From Deltaproteobacteria bacterium (GTDB lineage Bacteria > Bdellovibrionota > FAC87 > UBA2466), in the NCBI GenBank assembly GCA_013205415.1, contig JABMMY010000315.1:1-7003 (forward strand): a DNA stretch of 7,003 bases, written 5' to 3'. Both the position numbers and the translations under genes were made by a program. Numbering within the stretch: the stretch's first letter is position 1; each line of letters opens with the position of its first letter. Under the pieces are notes generated by a model. It saw only the letters and a list, made by a program, of their open reading frames with translations, searched no databases and was not told the DNA's origin. Below, piece after piece: positions 1 through 4,783 of the stretch.

Positions 1-2
1 TT

Positions 3-332
3 CCAGGGGTCTCTCGATCTGGAGCTACCATGGCGATGGGAAGACGTTTAGGTTTTAGTCGCGAGGCGGCTGCGAGATTTTCCTTTCTTTTGTGTATTCC
101 TATTATTTTAGGCGCTGTAATTATTAAAGTACCTCACCTATTATCGGACATCGGCACTCAGTTTTCTTGGGCCTATGCTTTGAGTGGATTGGGAGCCGCC
201 TTCTTTTTTGGTCTGATTAGTATTCACTTTATGTTGAGCTATTTAAAATATGCAGATCTGGCGATTTTCACCTGGTACCGATTAGGCCTATCTATTGTTG
301 TGGTAATTTGGAGTCTTGTTTTCAATGCCTGA
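3..332 (+). CDS. uppP: Undecaprenyl-diphosphatase UppP (BacA family), C-terminal part
   Basis: UppP is an integral inner-membrane enzyme that dephosphorylates undecaprenyl diphosphate so the lipid carrier can be reused in peptidoglycan synthesis. The gene enters from the left edge, so roughly the first 60% is missing. The open frame begins at base 3 and immediately reads the family's second signature, PGVSRSGAT, whose Arg and Ser belong to the active site. It continues MAMGRRLGFSREAAARFSFL, which is highly characteristic of UppP. At least three hydrophobic helices follow (around SFLLCIPIILGAVII, the AYALSGLGAAFFFGLISI stretch and LGLSIVVVIWSLVF), and the protein ends in TGA shortly after the last one, as the family does. 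The ATG at 30 is internal, not the start. The gene converges with the lipoprotein gene that follows, with 96 bases between the two stops. Identification is near certain. Confidence 0.95.
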   Translation, partial: PGVSRSGATMAMGRRLGFSREAAARFSFLLCIPIILGAVIIKVPHLLSDIGTQFSWAYALSGLGAAFFFGLISIHFMLSYLKYADLAIFTWYRLGLSIVVVIWSLVFNA

Positions 333-428
333 CCCCGGGGCTCTTTCAAAACGTGGGGTTTGCCGGTAACCGTACGGGTCAACTTAAGCGTAGACGTAGC
401 ATCATCACCGTTTAAAAAAGAAAAGGTG

Positions 429-911
429 CTAGGGTCTGAATAATTGTTGATAAGCCTCTGCACAGGCAGTAGGCAAATAACTTCTAAGGGCAGGATCATT
501 AAATACGATCTGGCAGCCAGTAGCTCCAATGGCGTTATTTAATTGCGAAATTAAAATGGAACAGCCTACTCTAGGAGTGATGGCTAAAAATGAGGACTCA
601 CAGTTCGGTGCCACCTCTCCAAGACCCTCTGCATTCAGTGAAATCCCCTGGCTACAGGCCGCAATTATATTTTCCGCCTTTACGGTGTAGCTAGCACAGA
701 AGGTTTCTACTCCACTGGGTGTACTCGGAACGGTTGCTGCGGGTAGAGAAGGGAAATCAATTTTAGTTGGCGTCCTCGGGATAGGGTTTCGTTGTTGTGA
801 AAAGGAGGACATGGAATCGTTGAGATTTAAAGGGATTCCCTGCTGGCAACCCACCATCCAAAAAAGTAGTAAAATAGGGGCTATATTGATAACCGATTTA
901 AGATACTTCAT
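429..911 (-). CDS. Cysteine-rich lipoprotein of unknown function
   Basis: I do not recognise the family of this 160-residue protein. Its N-terminus is a lipoprotein signal: a Lys-containing start, a hydrophobic core (residues 9-20) and the lipobox MVGC with Cys22 as the expected lipidated residue. After a Pro/Ser/Thr-rich linker (about 41-66) the mature part carries six further cysteines (72, 86, 104, 117, 133, 150). That even number fits three disulfides in a small periplasmic domain. The start is supported by AGGAGA four bases upstream of ATG on the minus strand, a strong ribosome binding site. The gene stands alone: uppP converges on its 3' end and the toxin-antitoxin locus is divergent to it. 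An envelope-anchored structural or binding protein is an inference from the signal and cysteines only. Confidence 0.85.
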   Translation of the reverse strand: MKYLKSVINIAPILLLFWMVGCQQGIPLNLNDSMSSFSQQRNPIPRTPTKIDFPSLPAATVPSTPSGVETFCASYTVKAENIIAACSQGISLNAEGLGEVAPNCESSFLAITPRVGCSILISQLNNAIGATGCQIVFNDPALRSYLPTACAEAYQQLFRP

Positions 912-1041
912 GTTGTCTCCTACGATGCTTAACTAGTTGTAATAGTCTCATTGTAAGGAAAATCTAAAAAAATAAAAACTGTAGAGATTTAGTCATAACT
1001 TTAATTTGGCTAAACAAGGAGTTAACCAGAAAAAAAAATAG

Positions 1042-1060
1042 GTGTCTAAAAAATAGACAC
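1042..1060 (-). terminator. Perfect 7-bp inverted repeat, terminator-like on the minus strand
   Basis: GTGTCTA and TAGACAC are perfect complements separated by five A. On the minus strand the hairpin is followed almost directly by a run of nine T (the A-run at 1030-1038), the layout of an intrinsic terminator. It could stop leftward antisense transcription from the toxin-antitoxin locus before the lipoprotein gene. No minus-strand gene ends here, so a protein-binding operator is an alternative reading. Confidence 0.45.
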
Positions 1061-1130
1061 TACAAACGCCCTTTACATTCTCTATTAGAGAAAGCCTAAT
1101 CAATCGAGTGTTCGCGAATTTCCATGGGTC

Positions 1131-1159
1131 TTGATTTAATACCCATAAGTGTATATACT
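1131..1159 (+). promoter_or_regulatory. Sigma70-type promoter of the toxin-antitoxin operon
   Basis: A -35-like TTGATT (1131-1136) and a -10-like TATACT (1154-1159) are separated by exactly 17 bases. Transcription would start near 1166, a few bases before the ATG at 1169, so the toxin message would have almost no leader. The -10 box lies at the centre of the palindrome at 1139-1170. Confidence 0.6.
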
Positions 1160-1170
1160 CTTATGAGTAT
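1139..1170. promoter_or_regulatory. Long imperfect palindrome, candidate antitoxin operator
   Basis: A 32-base palindrome is centred between 1154 and 1155, with 14 of 16 base pairs complementary (mismatches at 1143/1166 and 1150/1159). The core is GTATATAC, flanked by CATAAG and CTTATG, then ATAC and GTAT. It covers the predicted -10 box and the first candidate start codons of the toxin. HTH antitoxins of type II systems usually repress their own promoter through such sites, so binding by the downstream XRE protein is the natural inference. Confidence 0.65.
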
Positions 1171-1441
1171 GTGGAGCATCTTTGAGAAACATCAAGTTCA
1201 GAAGGCAGTATCCAAGGCTCCCCGTGAGATTGTAGTACGGTATGAAGCTTGGAAGCGAATTGTGGAAATGAAGGGTCATGAGGGGCTTCGCGAAATAAAG
1301 GGGTTTCATGATGAAGCCTTGAAGGGTGAGTGGAAAGGCTTTCGTTCCTCACGCTTGGGAATCAAGTGGAGGGTCATCTATTTGGTTAAACGGGAATTAT
1401 TGGAGGTTTATGTTTTTGAAGTAAACCCCCATGACTATTAA
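1169..1441 (+). CDS. RelE/HigB-type toxin (mRNA interferase-like)
   Basis: This is a small basic toxin of the RelE/ParE superfamily, whose members typically cleave mRNA on the ribosome. From the ATG at 1169 the protein has 90 residues. The central stretch GFHDEALKGEWKGFRSSRLG (45-64), then the strand WRVIY (67-71) and the terminal VNPHDY, are typical of one toxin subgroup: Arg-rich core strands and a C-terminal His/Tyr pair in the place where RelE family catalytic residues sit. Relatives as I remember them begin MWSxF, which favours 1169. In-frame ATGs at 1163 and 1124 are alternatives, but neither has a Shine-Dalgarno sequence, and 1163 lies upstream of the predicted transcription start. The toxin gene precedes the antitoxin gene (HigBA order) and their ends overlap as TAATG, so translation of the two is probably coupled. 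Confidence 0.85.
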   Translation: MWSIFEKHQVQKAVSKAPREIVVRYEAWKRIVEMKGHEGLREIKGFHDEALKGEWKGFRSSRLGIKWRVIYLVKRELLEVYVFEVNPHDY

Positions 1442-1719
1442 TGAGATGTACTATGAGAATTAATAAAAGACAGTTCGTAAGAGCTCGGATGAACATCAGT
1501 GTCTCGCCATCGGAAATGCTGAAAACGCTCCGCGAGCTACAGGGACTAAGTCAGGCAGAACTTTCGAAATTGACTAAAATCCCTCAATCTAACTTATCTG
1601 CACTCGAAACCGGTGCCAGACAAATGGGGAGAGAAAGAGCGATCGTATTGGCAAAGGCCCTGAAAGTTCACCCTTCCGTAATTTTGTTTTCGGATTACGA
1701 TATGGATGAGGTGGCGTAG
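1441..1719 (+). CDS. XRE-family helix-turn-helix antitoxin
   Basis: This is the antitoxin partner of the preceding toxin. It should bind and neutralise the toxin and repress the operon. The 92-residue protein has a basic N-terminal arm (1-18), then an XRE/Cro HTH domain at about 24-77. The second helix is LSQAELSKLTKI and the recognition helix PQSNLSALETGAR, followed by a third helix ending AKALKVHPSVILF. The HPxVxxF-type tail before an acidic C-terminus recurs in antitoxins of this toxin subgroup. The ATG at 1441 overlaps the toxin stop (TAATG). A second in-frame ATG at 1453 is possible, with a weak GAG upstream. The stop codon lies in the loop of the hairpin at 1705-1732. Confidence 0.88.
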   Translation: MRCTMRINKRQFVRARMNISVSPSEMLKTLRELQGLSQAELSKLTKIPQSNLSALETGARQMGRERAIVLAKALKVHPSVILFSDYDMDEVA

Positions 1720-1738
1720 AAGGGACCTCATCGTTTTC
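1705..1738 (+). terminator. Intrinsic terminator overlapping the antitoxin 3' end
   Basis: GATGAGGT (1705-1712) and ACCTCATC (1725-1732) form a perfect 8-bp stem with a 12-base loop that contains the antitoxin stop codon. GTTTTCT follows directly. The T-run is short, so termination may be partial, but this would end the toxin-antitoxin transcript. Confidence 0.6.
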
Positions 1739-1825
1739 TGCCTGGTTTAACGGTAGAAATAAACGACTTAAAAGACCTTTGCATTCCGTCAAGCCACCCA
1801 AAAAGGGACCGTGGAAGTAATATTC

Positions 1826-1854
1826 TTGATTAACACCAACCCTAACTATAAAAT
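1826..1854 (+). promoter_or_regulatory. Possible promoter for the P5-like/secreted protein pair
   Basis: TTGATT (1826-1831) and TAAAAT (1849-1854) are 17 bases apart and match sigma70 boxes moderately well. The predicted transcription start falls on or next to the ATG at 1860, which has no Shine-Dalgarno sequence, so the message could be leaderless. The evidence is motif-only. Confidence 0.3.
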
Positions 1855-1859
1855 CGGTC

Positions 1860-2528
1860 ATGTTTTCGAAAGCGGTAAAAGGAAAAGGTTTAAGTGTCAT
1901 TTACATAGATGGCAAAAAACGTTGGGTAAAAAAAGGCGGTAACCGAGCTTGGCGGAATAACAATCCCGGCAACCTTAAAACTGGTGCACATACAAGAATT
2001 CAAGGGTCTATAGGAAGCATCGGTGGGTTTGCTGTCTTTCCATCTCATGAGGCCGGTACACAGGCTTTGATTTGGCTCCTGAAAAAGCAGGTTTATCAAA
2101 ATAAAACCGTTTTCGAAATGGTCTCGTCTTTTGCTCCAAAAGAAGATCGTAATGATCCGGTGCGGTATCGGAAACTGATTCGAGAAAAAACGGGTCTTAA
2201 TATAAATAAGAAAATTAAGGATCTTTCTGAAAAAGAATTTAACAGCTTGGTTTTGGCTATTCAGAAAATTGAAGGGGACAAAATTGGAACTGAAGAAACG
2301 TTTTATGCAAAATCGATAGTGGATGTTCAAACCGATAAAAAGAATGTTATTGTCGCTTACGAGGTTGATGAAATGGGTTGGAAGTCAAAGCCAGAAATTA
2401 TTGAGTTAATAGCAGAAGGACGAGTTGACGCAGTCATGGTTAAAGAAGAAGGCTCTATATACATTCGAACTCGTCCAGATGGTGATATGTTTAATAATTT
2501 AGAGCAGAAGAAACCCGAAAAAAAGTGA
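1860..2528 (+). CDS. P5/lysozyme-like RNNNPGNL-domain protein with DUF3892-like C-terminus
   Basis: This 222-residue protein appears to have two domains. Residues about 12-148 match a pattern I know from phage 'structural protein P5'-type and lysozyme-like proteins and from tails of some Rhs-type toxins. The pattern runs: the glycine-led RAWRNNNPGNL (29-39), an I-G-x-I-G-GFAVFP-x-x-EAG block (51-66), then an AP-x-E-D-x-NDP-x-x-Y block (92-103) and LVLAIQKIEG (130-139). Proteins with it are often linked to peptidoglycan breakdown, but I cannot name catalytic residues. Residues about 162-214 resemble DUF3892: a short beta/alpha unit ending IYIRTRPDGDMFNNL. There is no signal peptide or membrane segment, so it would need an export system or lysis to reach the wall. 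An in-frame TGA at 1827-1829 bounds the frame. The ATG lacks a ribosome binding site. It overlaps the next gene by four bases (GTGA), implying coupled synthesis. Confidence 0.75.
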   Translation: MFSKAVKGKGLSVIYIDGKKRWVKKGGNRAWRNNNPGNLKTGAHTRIQGSIGSIGGFAVFPSHEAGTQALIWLLKKQVYQNKTVFEMVSSFAPKEDRNDPVRYRKLIREKTGLNINKKIKDLSEKEFNSLVLAIQKIEGDKIGTEETFYAKSIVDVQTDKKNVIVAYEVDEMGWKSKPEIIELIAEGRVDAVMVKEEGSIYIRTRPDGDMFNNLEQKKPEKK

Positions 2529-3190
2529 AGATATATATAGTCTTTATAATTCAAGTGCTTCTTACGACATTTTGTTTGGCCGCTGGTTCCAGCATCCCTC
2601 GTGGGTATCATGTGTTAAAGGAAATTAGTCTGACTCAAGGACTCGGAGCGGAGGGGACTATCCAACTGCTCGTTGATCACCGAATTAACGAAAAAACAGA
2701 TCTTGATACTACGCCTGAAAACGCTAGAAACGGCATTTTGCGTTTATTGGGACCCAATGGATCAGAAACTTCAAGGAAACTCCTTAAAAAACCTCGGGTA
2801 GATATTGAGCTTATGAAGGGGAATGTAGGACATAATATTTTCCTTTTTGTTACCGAAGATTGGAGTATCGAGTTTGGTTCCTATAATGGGCCCATTTCTG
2901 CTTTGTATACCCTTAAAGGAAATAGACTAGCTGAAGTGAAGCCAAAAATGGCGTTCATGCGGTCGCTAAAAACAGAATGGAAAGTAAAAGAAAGGGGACG
3001 AGGCGGCTTGCCCGAAATTTTTGAAGTGAGATGTCGGCCCGATTTTAATAGCTCAATAGCTGACATGAAATTTAAAATAACCTATTCTCATTTTTTGTTT
3101 GATGGAGCCCGGTGGAAATTAAGGAAACGGGAAGTGCCAGGTTTTTGGGAAAGCGAGAGCAAGTTTCCTTCTGAAGAACTTTTTCCATAG
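2525..3190 (+). CDS. Secreted protein of unknown function, possible immunity partner
   Basis: I do not recognise the family. The 221-residue product starts at GTG (2525), inside the stop of the previous gene (GTGA overlap), so it is probably translated by coupling. It has a clear Sec signal peptide: Lys2, a hydrophobic core to about residue 18, and cleavage likely near CLAA/GSS (19-21). No lipobox is present. The mature part is a mixed alpha/beta-looking domain with DHRINEKTDLD (51-61), then DWSIEFGSYNGPISALYTLK (112-131). The GSYNGP stretch is one I associate with uncharacterised periplasmic proteins. Only one cysteine (170) remains after the signal. A cytoplasmic hydrolase-like protein followed by an exported partner is the arrangement expected of a wall-degrading effector with periplasmic immunity protein. 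This is inference from context only. Confidence 0.8.
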   Translation: MKIYIVFIIQVLLTTFCLAAGSSIPRGYHVLKEISLTQGLGAEGTIQLLVDHRINEKTDLDTTPENARNGILRLLGPNGSETSRKLLKKPRVDIELMKGNVGHNIFLFVTEDWSIEFGSYNGPISALYTLKGNRLAEVKPKMAFMRSLKTEWKVKERGRGGLPEIFEVRCRPDFNSSIADMKFKITYSHFLFDGARWKLRKREVPGFWESESKFPSEELFP

Positions 3191-3328
3191 AGACCCATTC
3201 TGCCTCTGTGCAATCAGTTGCAAGCAGTCAGAGTAGATTTCCGTGGATCTCAGTAGATCAGAGTGGAGGTTATGCGCCCTTTACCTTTTTAAACGGGGGT
3301 CATGTGATATCGAGAGGAAATATAAAAA
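3191..3328. other. Intergenic spacer without recognisable gene
   Basis: The spacer lies between the secreted protein and the 3' end of the hipA remnant. An open frame from GTG at 3208 runs through it and into the hipA antisense. It has no ribosome binding site and no recognisable product, so I do not call it a gene. I see no convincing terminator here. Confidence 0.5.
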
Positions 3329-3676
3329 CTAATACCGATCGGCAATTCGAAAAGCCGTTGCCATCTTTTCCCGTTCGTTCGCATTTATTTTAAGCGAACT
3401 TGCGATGGCTCGCCAATCCTTAACTTTTGAGACGGTTTCGCGAATAATTTTTTTTGCCATCACGGTTTTGACACGAAAGTGGAAGGATACTTCCTGGGCC
3501 AATTCAAGGCTTTGCGTATTATCAGTTTCGGAAATATTTAGATTGAGTCCATCTCCAAAGGCTACTGGGTTCATATCGAAGCTGGGGGAAAGTCTCCAGC
3601 CGGTAGGCTCCAGTAAAAATCGGTGATTACAGGCATAATAGTAACCATTACCTGGAAAAATACCATTATTTGTCAA
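3329..3676 (-). pseudogene. hipA-like kinase remnant, C-terminal part only
   Basis: HipA toxins are Ser/Thr kinases of about 400 residues. Only about 115 residues of one remain. The stretch NHRFLLEPTGWRLSPSFDMNP (17-37 from the TTG at 3676) is diagnostic of HipA. Asp34 matches the metal-binding Asp of the activation segment. An ISETDN block (49-54) follows, then the helical end FRVKTVMAKKIIRETVSKVKDW and a natural C-terminus. Just upstream, where family members read roughly GNTDDHLRNH, this protein reads GNGYYYACNH. The catalytic-loop Asp and its neighbours are Tyr, and each change fits a single base substitution of a GAY or CAY codon. The N-terminal kinase half and any hipB are absent. Two in-frame TAA codons lie just upstream of 3676, and a 9-bp palindrome sits at the breakpoint. 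It is not expected to be active. Confidence 0.85.
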
Positions 3677-3683
3677 TAATGGT
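3662..3683. repeat. Perfect 9-bp inverted repeat at the hipA breakpoint
   Basis: ACCATTATT (3662-3670) and AATAATGGT (3675-3683) flank the 4-base loop TGTC. The hairpin coincides with the point where hipA similarity is lost. It may be a recombination scar, a cruciform or a protein-binding site. It has no T-run that would make it a good terminator. Confidence 0.6.
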
Positions 3684-3764
3684 TTGTATTATTAATTTGG
3701 CCCTGTGCCTGCAGAGAGAAAATCTGGAAATGTGCCGCTTCAATTCATTCTCTGAAACAGCTAC

Positions 3765-3797
3765 AAAAGGCAGCTGAGATAGCTGGGTCTTTTTTTT
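3765..3797. terminator. Probable bidirectional terminator after the barrel gene
   Basis: CAGCT and AGCTG (3771-3785) form a 5-bp stem with a 5-base loop. It is flanked by AAAA on the left and a run of eight T (3790-3797) on the right. It lies just past the stop of the minus-strand barrel gene and would terminate that message. The longer T-run favours the plus direction, where no gene is seen upstream. Confidence 0.5.
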
Positions 3798-3807
3798 AAA
3801 GAGGGTA

Positions 3808-4545
3808 TTAGAAATTATAAGTGATTGTAAAAAGTCCGGTGAAGTAATCTCCAGCGTTGGTTCCTGGAGCTAGTTGTCCGTTATAAGTTTCCTCTTCGTC
3901 AGGAAAAAAGACCAAATGGTAGCGAAGATCGACTCCTAAATAGATGCGTTTCCGATAAATATTGAATTCAGAACCTCCACCTATAAATCCACCAAAGCTA
4001 CTGGTAGAGGCGGGCTCTGCATCGGCACCGGCAACGACCACCTCCTGACGCATGTAAACTCCACCCCCTACGACGAGGTAAGGATTAGCGACCGCAATGG
4101 CCTTAGGCGCATTTTTAATATCAAAGTAATATCTAAAGGCTCCCGTAATTGGAATTAAAGTAGTATCGATAATATTGTTTTGATTGTTAAGGAGTAAAGT
4201 TTTGGTCTGTCTAGTGTAGTGAATGGCAGTTTCAAAGGCGATCGACTTATCAAAAAAGTATAGAAGTTTAGCGCCGACTAAAAGACCGGGAGTGGTGACC
4301 GTTCCCAGCCCACCTGTATAGATTCCTACTCCTACATCTGCGCCCAACATTAAATATCTTCCTAAATGAAAAAATTCCTTATCCTCCTTTTCGTCGTCGG
4401 CAAATTCGTAGTTAGAGGGATCTCCGAAGGGATCGGTAATCCCTTTATAGTCATTCCCTTGGCTTTCGGCTCTGAGTGAAGGTGAAAAAGAAAGGCAGAA
4501 TACTAACGTCCCCAGGCAAAAAACTAAGTGTTTTAAATATCCCAT
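3808..4545 (-). CDS. Outer-membrane beta-barrel protein
   Basis: This 245-residue exported protein looks like a small outer-membrane barrel. It has a signal peptide (Lys5, hydrophobic core 7-20, cleavage after LRA at 26). The mature protein starts with an acidic, probably flexible segment (about 30-60, rich in Asp/Glu). Alternating hydrophobic strands with many Gly and Tyr follow, such as YLMLGADVGVGIYTGG, AFRYYF, YLVVGGGVYM, FGGFIGGGSEF and IYLGVDLRYHLVFF. The protein ends TITYNF, with the C-terminal Phe that the BAM complex recognises on barrel substrates. About eight strands would fit the length. The function cannot be told further. OmpA-like or OmpW-like small barrels are possible, but I see no family signature. 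The ATG is preceded by an AAGAAAG stretch as a weak ribosome binding site. The gene is divergent from the YfgM-BamB operon, whose products could assist its assembly. Confidence 0.85.
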   Translation of the reverse strand: MGYLKHLVFCLGTLVFCLSFSPSLRAESQGNDYKGITDPFGDPSNYEFADDEKEDKEFFHLGRYLMLGADVGVGIYTGGLGTVTTPGLLVGAKLLYFFDKSIAFETAIHYTRQTKTLLLNNQNNIIDTTLIPITGAFRYYFDIKNAPKAIAVANPYLVVGGGVYMRQEVVVAGADAEPASTSSFGGFIGGGSEFNIYRKRIYLGVDLRYHLVFFPDEEETYNGQLAPGTNAGDYFTGLFTITYNF

Positions 4546-4575
4546 GATTAGATTCTTTCTTAGCTAAGTCGTTTT

Positions 4576-4604
4576 ATTATAGCTGAAAGAGGAATTAACG
4601 TCGA
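4576..4604 (-). promoter_or_regulatory. Sigma70 promoter of the outer-membrane barrel gene
   Basis: On the minus strand a perfect TATAAT (4581 down to 4576) is preceded, with 17-base spacing, by TCGACG (4604-4599), four of six matches to the -35 consensus. Transcription would start near 4569, giving a leader of about 24 bases. An 8-10 bp palindrome, CTTAGCTAAG (4560-4569), lies at the predicted start. Confidence 0.6.
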
Positions 4605-4783
4605 TATCCTACCGTGAATACCCCTTAATGAAGAAGACTCTAAGAATACAGGGGAGAGAAAATAGAGTTAATTGCTAACGCACAGCTTCAATCATAGAAA
4701 GTCTTTGCGCATCTTTTTTGACTTACTCATATTTTTGTTAACTTTAGCAACCTATTAAACTTTTTGGAGGCAATAGTAACGTC
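4605..4783. other. Divergent intergenic region ahead of the yfgM-bamB operon
   Basis: About 180 bases hold the upstream signals for the plus-strand operon. TTGACT at 4718-4723 is a fair -35, but I find no good -10 at the right distance. GGAGG at 4766-4770 is a strong Shine-Dalgarno sequence set 13 bases before the ATG at 4784, longer than usual, and there is no closer in-frame start. No small gene or RNA is recognised. Confidence 0.4.

Noticed and set aside
332..359. ACCCC/GGGGT inverted repeat as a uppP terminator
   Set aside because: 5-bp stem with an 18-base loop and no T-run. Too weak to call.
239..529. 96-residue minus-strand open frame across the uppP end and the lipoprotein end
   Set aside because: It overlaps two well supported genes, has no ribosome binding site and no recognisable product. 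Only its middle (333-428) is kept as an observation.
960..990. AAATCT/AGATTT inverted repeat upstream of the lipoprotein
   Set aside because: Short arms with a 19-base gap in A-rich DNA, expected by chance.
1589..1900. 103-residue minus-strand open frame between the antitoxin and the P5-like gene
   Set aside because: It runs antisense to the antitoxin 3' half, has no family resemblance and no start signals.
1890..2330. 146-residue minus-strand open frame opposite the P5-like gene
   Set aside because: Phe/Asn/Ile-rich composition typical of the antisense of a Lys-rich gene. The plus strand has clear domain motifs.
3208..3393. 61-residue plus-strand open frame after the secreted protein
   Set aside because: GTG start without a ribosome binding site. 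Its second half is antisense to the hipA tail, and there is no recognisable product.
3405..3626. 73-residue plus-strand open frame
   Set aside because: Entirely antisense to the recognisable HipA coding sequence.
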